Source: Flavobacterium reichenbachii
GTDB taxonomy: Bacteria > Bacteroidota > Bacteroidia > Flavobacteriales > Flavobacteriaceae
Length of the DNA: 64,000 nucleotides
Reading direction: 5' to 3'
Assembly (NCBI RefSeq): GCF_002217435.1
Contig: NZ_MUHF01000019.1
Coordinates: 1 to 64,000 of the forward strand
In this document: positions 8,189-15,974 of the stretch, one piece after another
Numbering within the stretch: the first letter of the stretch is position 1
How the letters are laid out: each line of letters opens with the position of its first letter
Made by a program: the position numbers and the translations under genes
Notes under the pieces: model-generated
The model's input: the letters and a program-made list of their open reading frames with translations, nothing else
The model's database searches: none
Told to the model about the DNA's origin: nothing

Positions 8189-8620
8189 ATGAAAATTTCG
8201 ATAGGAAACGACCACGCCGGACCAGAATATAAAAAAGCAATTGTAGAAATGCTTAAAGCAAAAGGATATGAAGTAACCAATTATGGAACTGACTCTGAAG
8301 ATTCTGTAGATTATCCTGATTATGGACATCCGGTGGCTAATGATATATCTGAGGGAAAAGCAGATTTTGGTATTGTAATCTGCGGCAGCGGAAACGGAAT
8401 CGCCATGACGGTTAATAAACACCCAAAAGTAAGAGCAGGATTGTGTTGGACAAAAGAAATTGCATATTTGACACGTTTACATAACGATGCCAATATTGTG
8501 AGTATTCCGGCACGTTTTACTTCGATTCATCAAGCCGTAGAAATTGTCGAAACTTTCTTGACAACAGCTTTTGAAGGCGGAAGACACCAAAACAGAGTAA
8601 ACAAAATAGCCTGTTCGTAA
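8189..8620 (+). CDS. rpiB: Ribose 5-phosphate isomerase B
   Basis: Interconverts ribose 5-phosphate and ribulose 5-phosphate in the pentose phosphate pathway. The 143-aa length and motifs fit RpiB/LacAB: ISIGNDHAGPEYK at the N-terminus, with the phosphate-contacting D8-H9, and GIVICGSGNGIAM with the catalytic-type Cys65. The C-terminus keeps R-x-R/H-like HQNRVNKI, expected for phosphate binding. It is monocistronic, with its own promoter box and a terminator downstream. Confidence 0.95.
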   Translation: MKISIGNDHAGPEYKKAIVEMLKAKGYEVTNYGTDSEDSVDYPDYGHPVANDISEGKADFGIVICGSGNGIAMTVNKHPKVRAGLCWTKEIAYLTRLHNDANIVSIPARFTSIHQAVEIVETFLTTAFEGGRHQNRVNKIACS

Positions 8621-8654
8621 AAAGTCAAAAAAAATCGGGTGCTGCGCACCAAAA

Positions 8655-8704
8655 AAATAAACACACCGGGCGGATTTTTTTAAATTCATCCGGTGTATTT
8701 ATTT
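8655..8704. terminator. Bidirectional terminator between rpiB and the DUF1294 gene
   Basis: AAATAAACACACCGG...GGAT pairs with ATCCGGTGTATTTATTT across a T-rich loop. It sits between convergent genes. Confidence 0.7.
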
Positions 8705-8765
8705 AAAACACTATATATCAGTTTGTTAAATGTATTTTTTAAGTTATTAACATTGTTTATATCTA

Positions 8766-9032
8766 TTATTTGTAAGTAAATATCAAATAACCGATTGCTA
8801 TTTGAAAAAGAATAATTCCTGCAAATTTTAAAATAAAGGAAATTTTACTCGTTTTGTGAGTAAATAGAAACATTGCTGTTAATAAACCTATCGAACCTCC
8901 AATAAATGCGAGGAAAAACAGTGTATTTTCCGGGATTCGTCTTTTTTGCTTAATGGCCATAGATTTATCATAACCAGCAATACCGAACTCTAGAACATTT
9001 ATAACTAAAAAATATATTAATAAAACTTTCAT
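8766..9032 (-). CDS. DUF1294 small membrane protein
   Basis: 88-aa protein with about three transmembrane segments. The G-x-D-K-x2-A (GYDKSMAIKQ), RIPE-N-L and GGSIG patterns are characteristic of the DUF1294 family. In other bacteria this domain is often fused to a cold-shock domain; here it stands alone. It is convergent with rpiB. Function is unknown. Confidence 0.85.
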   Translation of the reverse strand: MKVLLIYFLVINVLEFGIAGYDKSMAIKQKRRIPENTLFFLAFIGGSIGLLTAMFLFTHKTSKISFILKFAGIILFQIAIGYLIFTYK

Positions 9033-9148
9033 TGGCTAAAAATTAGAAACAAAGATATTATTTTAGCTCCGCGAATGATGAACTGTTTAAGGTTTTAAAC
9101 AAACAGATTAAGTCATTTTATAATCAAGAAATTATCTCATTTAAAGCT

Positions 9149-11272
9149 ATGACTAATATTCAATTTATTGCAAAGTCTGTTCAAACAGCAGCGATTAACA
9201 TTCAAAACACGGTAAAATTATTAGAGGAAGATTGTACAATTCCGTTTATCTCACGTTACCGAAAAGATACAACCGGAAATCTGGATGAAGTTCAAATTGA
9301 GCAGATTGCCAAGCTTCAAAAAGAGTATGAAACGATTGTAAAACGTAAAGAAGCAGTTCTAAAATCTATTGAAGAACAAAAAGCGCTTACACCAGATTTG
9401 AAGCAAAAAATCGAACAAAGTTTTGATTTACAGGAAATTGAAGATTTTTACCTTCCCTACAAAAAGAAGAAAAAAACAAAAGCAGATGTTGCCCGCGAAT
9501 TTGGTCTGGAGCCTTTGGCAAAAATAATTATTTCAGAAAATGATGTTGATGTTGATTTCATTTCGACGCAATACATTAATGAAAATGTTATAAACGAAGA
9601 AGCAGCAATGCAGGGCGCGCGCGATATTGTTGCCGAATGGATTAACGAAAATATTTATGTTCGTAAACAGCTTCGTAGATTGTTTCAGCGAAAAGCAACG
9701 ATTGGAACCAAAGTGGTAAAAAAGAAAGCTGAAGAAGAAGGCGCACAAAAATTCAGTCAGTATTTTGATTGGGAAGAACCGCTGACAAAAGCACCTTCTC
9801 ACCGATTATTAGCCATGCTTCGTGCTGAAAATGAAGGATTTGTTAAAATGAAAATTGACGTCGATATCGACGATGCATACGATGTGATTGATGAAATCAT
9901 TATAAAAAAACAAAATAACACAACAGCACATTTGCAATTAGCAATTGAAGACAGTTATAAACGTTTGTTGAATCCTGCGATTGGAAACGAAAGTCTTCAG
10001 GAAGCAAAAGCAAAAGCCGATGCCAATTCTATTCAGGTTTTTGCAAATAATTTAGGACAGCTTTTATTGGCACCGCCTTTGGGCGAAAAACGAATTTTGG
10101 CAATCGATCCAGGATTTAGAAGCGGTTGTAAAGTAGTTTGCTTAGACGAAAAAGGAGATCTATTATATAATGAAACAATTTATCCGCATGCGCCTCAAAA
10201 TGAGGAAACCATGGCGATCAAGAAAATCCGTTCGATGGTAAACGCATACCAGATTGATGCAATTTCCATCGGAAACGGAACTGCTTCTCGTGAAACCGAA
10301 TTTTTCATTAAAAAAATCGCGTTCGATAAACCGCTGCAAGTTTTTATTGTTTCAGAAGCTGGAGCTTCGGTATATTCGGCTTCAAAAATTGCGCGAGAAG
10401 AATTTCCTAATTATGATGTAACCGTTCGTGGTTCAGTTTCAATTGGACGCAGACTTTCAGATCCTTTGGCCGAATTAGTAAAAATAGATCCAAAAGCAAT
10501 CGGCGTAGGCCAATATCAGCACGACGTTGATCAGACTAAACTAAAAGAAGAACTAGACAATACCGTAATTCGCTGCGTAAACTCAGTTGGAATCAATATC
10601 AATACGGCAAGTAAACATTTGCTGAGTTATGTGAGTGGAATAGGAGAAAAACTGGCCGAAAACATTGTGCAGTACCGTTCAGAAAACGGTCCGTTTGAGG
10701 ACAGAAAGCAACTTAAAAAAGTGCCTCGTCTGGGCGATAAAGCATATCAGCAGGGGGCGGCGTTTATTAGAATTTCGAATGCAAAAAATCCGCTGGATAA
10801 TTCGGCTGTGCATCCGGAAGCATATCCCGTTGTAGAGAAAATGGCGAAAGATTTGAAATTATCAGTAAACGACTTAATTGCCAACAAAGAGAAAACAGCC
10901 TTAATCAAGGCCGAAAACTATATTACACCCGAAATTGGTTTATTAACGCTGAAAGATATCATAAAAGAGCTTGAAAAGCCTGGATTAGACCCAAGAAAGT
11001 CGGCCAAGGTTTTTGAATTTGATGCAAATGTAAAATCGATTAAAGATTTGAAAACCGGAATGATTCTGCCAGGAATTGTTAACAATATTACCAATTTTGG
11101 CTGTTTTGTTGATATCGGAATCAAGGAAAGCGGACTGGTTCACATTTCGCAGTTAAAAGCCGGATTTGTAAGCGACGTAAACGAAGTGGTAAAACTACAC
11201 CAGCATGTTGATGTGAAGGTTACCGAAGTTGATGAAGACAGAAAGCGAATTCAGCTGACAATGGTACTTTAA
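9149..11272 (+). CDS. tex: Tex-family RNA-binding transcription accessory protein
   Basis: Conserved nucleic-acid-binding protein homologous to Tex and eukaryotic Spt6. The 707 aa show the expected order: N-terminal helical Tex domain, YqgF/RuvC-like fold starting at ILAIDPGFRSGCKVV (about residue 325), helix-hairpin-helix repeats (SGIGEKLAENIV and KVPRLGDKAYQQ, about 495-545), and a C-terminal S1 RNA-binding domain (GMILPGIVNNITNFGCFVDI, about 635-707). It stands alone, with a strong terminator 25 nt downstream. Function in transcription is inferred from the family. Confidence 0.95.
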   Translation: MTNIQFIAKSVQTAAINIQNTVKLLEEDCTIPFISRYRKDTTGNLDEVQIEQIAKLQKEYETIVKRKEAVLKSIEEQKALTPDLKQKIEQSFDLQEIEDFYLPYKKKKKTKADVAREFGLEPLAKIIISENDVDVDFISTQYINENVINEEAAMQGARDIVAEWINENIYVRKQLRRLFQRKATIGTKVVKKKAEEEGAQKFSQYFDWEEPLTKAPSHRLLAMLRAENEGFVKMKIDVDIDDAYDVIDEIIIKKQNNTTAHLQLAIEDSYKRLLNPAIGNESLQEAKAKADANSIQVFANNLGQLLLAPPLGEKRILAIDPGFRSGCKVVCLDEKGDLLYNETIYPHAPQNEETMAIKKIRSMVNAYQIDAISIGNGTASRETEFFIKKIAFDKPLQVFIVSEAGASVYSASKIAREEFPNYDVTVRGSVSIGRRLSDPLAELVKIDPKAIGVGQYQHDVDQTKLKEELDNTVIRCVNSVGININTASKHLLSYVSGIGEKLAENIVQYRSENGPFEDRKQLKKVPRLGDKAYQQGAAFIRISNAKNPLDNSAVHPEAYPVVEKMAKDLKLSVNDLIANKEKTALIKAENYITPEIGLLTLKDIIKELEKPGLDPRKSAKVFEFDANVKSIKDLKTGMILPGIVNNITNFGCFVDIGIKESGLVHISQLKAGFVSDVNEVVKLHQHVDVKVTEVDEDRKRIQLTMVL

Positions 11273-11296
11273 AAGTATAAAAACAGTATTATAAAA

Positions 11297-11333
11297 AAAC
11301 TCCCAAATTACAGATGCAATTTGGGAGTTTCTA
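11297..11333. terminator. Bidirectional terminator between tex and the GH8 gene
   Basis: AAACTCCCAAATT and AATTTGGGAGTTT form a perfect 13-bp stem with an 8-nt loop and A/T flanks, between convergent genes. Confidence 0.85.
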
Positions 11334-11340
11334 TTTGTAC

Positions 11341-12738
11341 TTAATTCAGAATTACTTTTTTGGTAATGCTCTTAAAATCATCGTTGGCTATTTTTACAAA
11401 ATAAACTCCAGAAGCCTGATTGGCAAGATTTATTTCGGTTGTTTCTGAAGTTGATTTTTGCTGGTGAATAATACTTCCAGAAGCAGAAATTACATAAATA
11501 GTTGATCGCTCAGGTGCGTTAACTGTAATTCGATCAGCGCTCGGATTTGGAAAAAGCGTAACAGTAGATTTTTCAATATCAAAATTATCATTAGATAGAG
11601 TAGCATTTGATGGTAAATAGAAATTACCTGTTAACAAAAAAGTATATAATGTTTTCAGTGTTTGGTTAAAGTAGCTGTTGGGCTCGTTTAGATTTTTAAG
11701 ATCGGTATAAGATTCATTCAAATGTATTTGATTATCTCCTCCCATTGCTGCACACGCAAAAGCTCCAACAAAAGTTGCATTATGCCATTGCCCGACCAAA
11801 CTTCCGTCCTGACTATATCCATCTTTAATATTTGAAGTACCGCCAAGATTTACACGTACAAAATCAGATGATTTTTTAACATAAGTCTTTGCATCAGCAG
11901 TTCCGTACCAAACATAATCTACCGCGATGCGCCAAGGCGTTCTTACAGCATCGTAATTATATGTCTTACCGTCATATTTATAAATTCCCGCTTCAGAAGA
12001 ATAAGTTCCCGCAGCAGTACACCAGTCAGAAACCAAACCACCTACTGCATTGTTTACTGTCAGATTGTTGTTAATAATGGTATATGATTTTGCCGCAACA
12101 GAATTCCAAAAAGAAACATCATTAGTAAAGGCTCCAAAAGCTCTGTAATATGCTGGCGAAAAATAAGAAGGATTTGTAATTTGGCTTCCGCCGAATTGAT
12201 CTCCCGGTTTCAGTACAAATGTATTAGCTTCAATTTCATGAAGTTTAATCGTTGTGATCAAGCTTTTAGCATCATTTTTATAATTGATACTTCCAGTGCT
12301 TCCCCATTGAAAATCGGCGACGATAAGCGCAAAAGCAACATCCAGTTCGGCATCGGTTGCACCGTTAGGGCTATGAGTTCCAGAACATCCGTTGATTTTC
12401 CAGTTCATAACACCATTAGAATTGACATTATCTTTATAATAAAGCCAGAATCCGTCAAAAAGTTCTTTGTCTGTTGCGTAAACTGCAAGGAGCATTCCGT
12501 ATCCAATTCCTTCAGAAACGGTCTCAGACGGAGTATCAAATTTTACCCGGTACCGCGCGTTATTACATTTTTCAACAAAATTGCTTTTCCAAAGCTGGTA
12601 GTTGGTTACAGCATCCTGGCTGTTTTTTGTTCCGGCCATAATGCCATAAGAATAGACAGTACTGGCTGGAAAGGATTGCTTTTGCGAATAACTTTCGAGA
12701 CACAAAAAAGCAATACTAAATAGAAGTAGGTTTTTCAT
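11341..12738 (-). CDS. Secreted GH8 glycoside hydrolase with T9SS sorting domain
   Basis: 465-aa secreted enzyme with a signal peptide (residues 1 to about 19) and a GH8 (alpha/alpha)6 barrel. SEGIGYGMLLAV holds the expected catalytic acid, Glu76, and ATDAELDVAFALIVADFQW (about 127-145) matches the GH8 signature. Family members are endo-glucanases, chitosanases, lichenases and xylanases, so the exact substrate is open. The last ~75 residues (LFPNPSADRITV ... ASGVYFVKI ... KKVILN) form a type A T9SS C-terminal sorting domain, so the protein is probably exported across the outer membrane by the system to which SprE belongs. It is monocistronic, with terminators on both sides. Confidence 0.92.
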   Translation of the reverse strand: MKNLLLFSIAFLCLESYSQKQSFPASTVYSYGIMAGTKNSQDAVTNYQLWKSNFVEKCNNARYRVKFDTPSETVSEGIGYGMLLAVYATDKELFDGFWLYYKDNVNSNGVMNWKINGCSGTHSPNGATDAELDVAFALIVADFQWGSTGSINYKNDAKSLITTIKLHEIEANTFVLKPGDQFGGSQITNPSYFSPAYYRAFGAFTNDVSFWNSVAAKSYTIINNNLTVNNAVGGLVSDWCTAAGTYSSEAGIYKYDGKTYNYDAVRTPWRIAVDYVWYGTADAKTYVKKSSDFVRVNLGGTSNIKDGYSQDGSLVGQWHNATFVGAFACAAMGGDNQIHLNESYTDLKNLNEPNSYFNQTLKTLYTFLLTGNFYLPSNATLSNDNFDIEKSTVTLFPNPSADRITVNAPERSTIYVISASGSIIHQQKSTSETTEINLANQASGVYFVKIANDDFKSITKKVILN

Positions 12739-12792
12739 ATTTATTATTGATAAGATTTGGGACTCTAAAAATAAGATTTTTTTGATATAAAA

Positions 12793-12833
12793 AAAATCCC
12801 AAACAAAAATCGTATGATTTTTGTTTGGGATTT
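12793..12833. terminator. Strong hairpin between tatA and the GH8 gene
   Basis: AAATCCCAAACAAAAATC pairs perfectly with GATTTTTGTTTGGGATTT around a GTAT loop, an 18-bp stem. It lies past the tatA stop and upstream of the GH8 start, so it separates two co-directional transcripts. Confidence 0.85.
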
Positions 12834-12850
12834 AATAAGTTAAAAATTAA

Positions 12851-13033
12851 TTATTTAATTTCTTCTTCTTCTTTTTTAGCTGAAGGAGCAGGCTGATCGT
12901 CTTTAGCAGCGTTTTTAAATTCTTTAATTCCGCTTCCTAAACCTTTCATTAATTCTGGAATTTTTTTCCCTCCAAAAAGTAATATAACAATACCTACTAT
13001 TACGAGGATTTCTGTAAGACCTAATCTTCCCAT
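12851..13033 (-). CDS. tatA: Twin-arginine translocase subunit TatA/E
   Basis: 60-aa component of the Tat system that exports folded proteins across the inner membrane. One N-terminal TM helix (LTEILVIVGIVILLF) is followed by the GGKKIPELMKGLGSGI amphipathic helix and an acidic Lys/Glu tail, as in TatA. There is no tatC neighbour in the window, which is normal for this phylum. A TACATTTG -7 box lies at 13080-13087 on the minus strand. TatA and TatE cannot be separated from sequence alone. Confidence 0.93.
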   Translation of the reverse strand: MGRLGLTEILVIVGIVILLFGGKKIPELMKGLGSGIKEFKNAAKDDQPAPSAKKEEEEIK

Positions 13034-13079
13034 GGCTGTTTATATTTAATGCCGAAGCAAATTGTTTTGTAATTTTATG

Positions 13080-13106
13080 CAAATGTATATAGAAATATAC
13101 GAACAA
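13080..13106 (-). promoter_or_regulatory. Promoter of tatA
   Basis: The minus strand carries TACATTTG (13080-13087) with a TTG at 13104-13106, a 16-nt spacing. This is close to the flavobacterial consensus. Confidence 0.5.
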
Positions 13107-13219
13107 AAAGAGTTTTTGGATTAAAATCTTAGTTTTTAGATGCGTTAAATATTTTATAAAATGATAAATTTAGTATATTCATAAATTTTCTACAAGCATC
13201 AACAATATGATTAATCACT

Positions 13220-13227
13220 ATATTTGC
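13220..13227 (+). promoter_or_regulatory. -7 box for the 13244 gene
   Basis: TATATTTG, 17 nt before the ATG at 13244, matches TAnnTTTG. The upstream TTG is not evident. Confidence 0.4.
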
Positions 13228-13243
13228 TTCTATTAATAAGCAT

Positions 13244-13747
13244 ATGACGAAGAAAAAGAAACAAAATTTCAGAAGAAGATTATTTATCAAAAGCCGGTTG
13301 ATAATTTTGAATGAAGATACTTTTGAAGAGCGGTTTTCGTTCAAACTTAACATGATGAATGTTTTTGTAACATTTACTCTGGGCGGTATTTTTTTAATTG
13401 CAATTACTACTTTTATCATTGCTTTTACTCCTTTACGCGAATTTATTCCAGGATATTCTTCTACAGCCCTAAAGCGTAATGCGACCGAATTAGCTATAAA
13501 ATCAGATTCTCTAGAAACCGCTTTAAGAAAAAATGAAGCCTATATAAAAGGAATTCAGAAAGTTTTGAAAGGCGAACTGGATTACGCAAAATTTAATAAG
13601 GATTCGATCATATCAGAAACAGAAGAAAGTCCCGATGTAAATATGAAAGCCGGTGAAGAAGAACTAAAATTAAGGGAAGAAGTAGCCAAAGAAGATGCCC
13701 AGCCAACCGAAAAAGCTCGAAATAAAAATAAAAAAGACAAGAAATAA
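13244..13747 (+). CDS. Membrane-anchored protein resembling an M23 peptidase N-terminus without its catalytic domain
   Basis: 167-aa protein with a basic cytoplasmic start (MTKKKKQNFRRR), one TM helix (about 45-65), then FTPLREFIPGYSS and a coiled-coil-like stretch. From memory, flavobacterial M23-family murein peptidases of about 290 aa share this N-terminal pattern (ILNEDTFEE, IIAFTPLREFIPGYSS, LK..ATEL..KSDSL). Here the chain ends in a charged Lys/Glu tail, with no HxxxD or HxH metal site, and the GH3-like gene starts 12 nt later. It may be a naturally shortened scaffold or a decayed peptidase. The resemblance is recollection, not a search result. Confidence 0.6.
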   Translation: MTKKKKQNFRRRLFIKSRLIILNEDTFEERFSFKLNMMNVFVTFTLGGIFLIAITTFIIAFTPLREFIPGYSSTALKRNATELAIKSDSLETALRKNEAYIKGIQKVLKGELDYAKFNKDSIISETEESPDVNMKAGEEELKLREEVAKEDAQPTEKARNKNKKDKK

Positions 13748-13758
13748 TCTCGTAAAAG

Positions 13759-15243
13759 ATGTCTATTAAATCAGTAGCGGCAAAATTATTTGCCAAAAGA
13801 ATATACCACAAAACGCTGGCTTGGGCCAATAAACCAATCGAAACGCAGGAGACTGTATTTAAGAGTTTAATTAAAAATGCTAAAGAAACCCAGTTTGGAA
13901 AAGATCATCATTTTGATTCTATAAAAACAGTTCTTGATTTTCAGAAGCATGTTCCGATTCGTGATTATGAGGATTTAAAACCTTATATTGATAAGATTAA
14001 AACAGGAGAAGAAAATATTCTCTGGAAAGGAAAACCACTTTATTTTGCTAAAACTTCCGGAACTACATCCGGTGCAAAATATATTCCGTTAACCAAAGAA
14101 TCAATGCCGTTTCATATAGAAGCTGCGCGAAATGCAATTTTGCATTACATTCACGAAACGCGAAACGCAGATTTTGTCGATGGAAAAATGATTTTCCTGC
14201 AGGGAAGTCCAATTTTGACAGAAAAACACGGAATCAACTTTGGAAGACTTTCCGGTATTGTGGCGCATTTTGTTCCGAAATATTTACAAAAAAACCGAAT
14301 GCCTTCCTGGGAAACCAATTGTATAGAAGACTGGGACACTAAAGTAAATGCTATTGTAGGCGAAACGATTAAAGAAGATATGTCTGTAATTTCGGGAATT
14401 CCGTCCTGGGTTCAGATGTATTTTGAGCGTTTACAGGAAAAAAGCGGCGGCAAAAAAATAGGTGAGATATTCAAAAACTTCAATTTGTTTATTTATGGAG
14501 GCGTAAACTACGAACCATACCGCGCCAAATTTGAGCAGATGATTGGCAGGAAAGTAGACAGCATTGAGTTGTTTCCGGCTTCTGAAGGTTTTTTTGCTTA
14601 CCAAGATTCTCAGAAAGAAAAAGGAATGCTTTTATTATTGAATTCGGGAATTTTCTACGAATTTATAAAAGCCGATGAATTCTTTATAGAAAACCCAAAA
14701 CGATATACTATTGGCGAAGTAGAAAAGGGCGTAAATTATGCTTTAATTATTTCTACTAATGCCGGACTTTGGGGTTATAATATTGGTGATACGGTTCAGT
14801 TTACATCTTTAGCTCCGTATCGTCTTATAGTTTCCGGGCGTATCAAACATTATATTTCTGCTTTTGGAGAACACGTTATTGCAAACGAAGTAGAAAAAGC
14901 CATGAAAGAAGCAACGGCAGACACAAACATTGTAATAAACGAATTTACTGTTGCGCCGCAAATTACGCCGTCAAGCGGATTGCCGTATCACGAATGGCTG
15001 ATAGAATTTGAAAATGAGCCTGAAAATTTCGACGCTTTCGCGGAAGCGATAGACAATGCCATGCGAAAACAAAACATTTATTACGACGATTTAATTACTG
15101 GAAATGTTTTAAGAAAAGTAGTCGTGACCAAAGTTTCAAAAAACGGATTTCAGGAATACATGAAATCGCAGGGAAAATTGGGCGGACAGAATAAAATTCC
15201 GAGATTATCGAATGATAGAAAGATTGCAGATAATTTGAAATAA
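13759..15243 (+). CDS. GH3-like acyl-adenylate-forming protein
   Basis: 494-aa protein of the 'GH3 auxin-responsive promoter' family, part of the ANL adenylating superfamily. The P-loop-like KTSGTTSGAKYIPLT motif is at about residues 100-114, and GEHVIANEVEKAM marks the C-terminal half. Plant relatives conjugate amino acids to hormones; bacterial substrates are unknown. It starts 12 nt after the membrane-anchored protein, suggesting an operon. The family assignment is firm; the biochemical role is not. Confidence 0.88.
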   Translation: MSIKSVAAKLFAKRIYHKTLAWANKPIETQETVFKSLIKNAKETQFGKDHHFDSIKTVLDFQKHVPIRDYEDLKPYIDKIKTGEENILWKGKPLYFAKTSGTTSGAKYIPLTKESMPFHIEAARNAILHYIHETRNADFVDGKMIFLQGSPILTEKHGINFGRLSGIVAHFVPKYLQKNRMPSWETNCIEDWDTKVNAIVGETIKEDMSVISGIPSWVQMYFERLQEKSGGKKIGEIFKNFNLFIYGGVNYEPYRAKFEQMIGRKVDSIELFPASEGFFAYQDSQKEKGMLLLLNSGIFYEFIKADEFFIENPKRYTIGEVEKGVNYALIISTNAGLWGYNIGDTVQFTSLAPYRLIVSGRIKHYISAFGEHVIANEVEKAMKEATADTNIVINEFTVAPQITPSSGLPYHEWLIEFENEPENFDAFAEAIDNAMRKQNIYYDDLITGNVLRKVVVTKVSKNGFQEYMKSQGKLGGQNKIPRLSNDRKIADNLK

Positions 15244-15250
15244 GTTAGAT

Positions 15251-15290
15251 AATAATAGTAGGGACAGGGCATGCTCTGTCTTCTATTATT
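15251..15290. repeat. REP-like nested palindrome upstream of the RAYT gene
   Basis: AATAATAG ... CTATTATT encloses GACAG-GGCATGC-TCTGTC. The GGCATGC core recurs inside and after the transposase gene. Confidence 0.8.
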
Positions 15291-15324
15291 ATCAACATGA
15301 ATAAGATGCAGAGGTGAATTAAAA

Positions 15325-15900
15325 ATGAATCAGGGAAAATTTCAAAATAAATATCGTATTTCTTCAATAAGAGCACAATGGTGGGATTATGGTTGGAATG
15401 GCGCCTATTTTATAACAATTTGCACACAAGAAAGAGAACATTATTTTGGAAAAATTCAAAATAGTAAAATGGTTTTGTCAGAGGCAGGTATTATTGCCGA
15501 TATATTGTGGTATCAAATTCCCATACATCATAAAAACGTTGAATTGGGCGATTTTGTGGTCATGCCAAATCATATTCACGGAATTTTGATTATTGATAAA
15601 CAATCGACCAATATTGATATAGTTGAGGCAGGGCATGCCCTGTCTCAACAAAAACCAGGTTCTCAACGTTTTCAAAACATTGGAAAAAACACCATTTCGT
15701 CAATTGTTGGATCCTACAAATCTGCGGTAACAAAACATGCTAACAGATTAGGATATCCACATCAATGGCAAAAATTATTTTATGACAACATCATTAGAAA
15801 CAATATTGCCTATCAAAAAATTTCTGATTACATTGTTTCAAATCCGGAAAATTGGGAAAAGGATAAATTTAAAACAGAAAATAAATCAAAATCAAAATGA
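15325..15900 (+). CDS. REP-associated tyrosine transposase (RAYT, IS200-like)
   Basis: 191-aa Y1 transposase domain. The HUH metal motif is in VVMPNHIHGILII (about residues 79-91), and the conserved N-terminal block is YFITICTQERE. The C-terminal helix (YDNIIRNNIAYQKISDYIVSNPENW split) contains the catalytic tyrosine region. The gene is flanked at 15251-15290 and 15919-15950 by GGCATGC palindromes and contains a third in frame at 15622-15649. This matches the RAYT/REP arrangement known from E. coli, where the protein processes single-stranded palindromes. It lies between two unrelated housekeeping-type genes, consistent with an insertion. It appears intact. Confidence 0.9.
   Translation: MNQGKFQNKYRISSIRAQWWDYGWNGAYFITICTQEREHYFGKIQNSKMVLSEAGIIADILWYQIPIHHKNVELGDFVVMPNHIHGILIIDKQSTNIDIVEAGHALSQQKPGSQRFQNIGKNTISSIVGSYKSAVTKHANRLGYPHQWQKLFYDNIIRNNIAYQKISDYIVSNPENWEKDKFKTENKSKSK
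15622..15649. repeat. REP-like palindrome inside the RAYT coding sequence
   Basis: GTTGAG-GCAGGGCATGCCCTG-TCTCAAC is a near-perfect palindrome that encodes the in-frame peptide VEAGHALSQQ. Its core matches the flanking palindromes. Confidence 0.8.
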
Positions 15901-15918
15901 TATTTAAAAAATGATATT

Positions 15919-15950
15919 GTAGATACAAGGCATGCTTTGTATTTTCCTAC
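15919..15950. repeat. REP-like palindrome downstream of the RAYT gene
   Basis: GTAG-ATACAA-GGCATGC-TTTGTAT-...-CTAC shares the GGCATGC core with the upstream and internal palindromes. The arms have diverged (ATACAA in place of GACAGG). Confidence 0.75.
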
Positions 15951-15974
15951 ATTTGAGTTTTAAAATAAAAATAC

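Noticed and set aside
12181..12723. 180-aa reading frame opposite the GH8 gene
   Set aside because: Antisense shadow of a clear GH8 coding sequence; no family resemblance, signal or promoter of its own.
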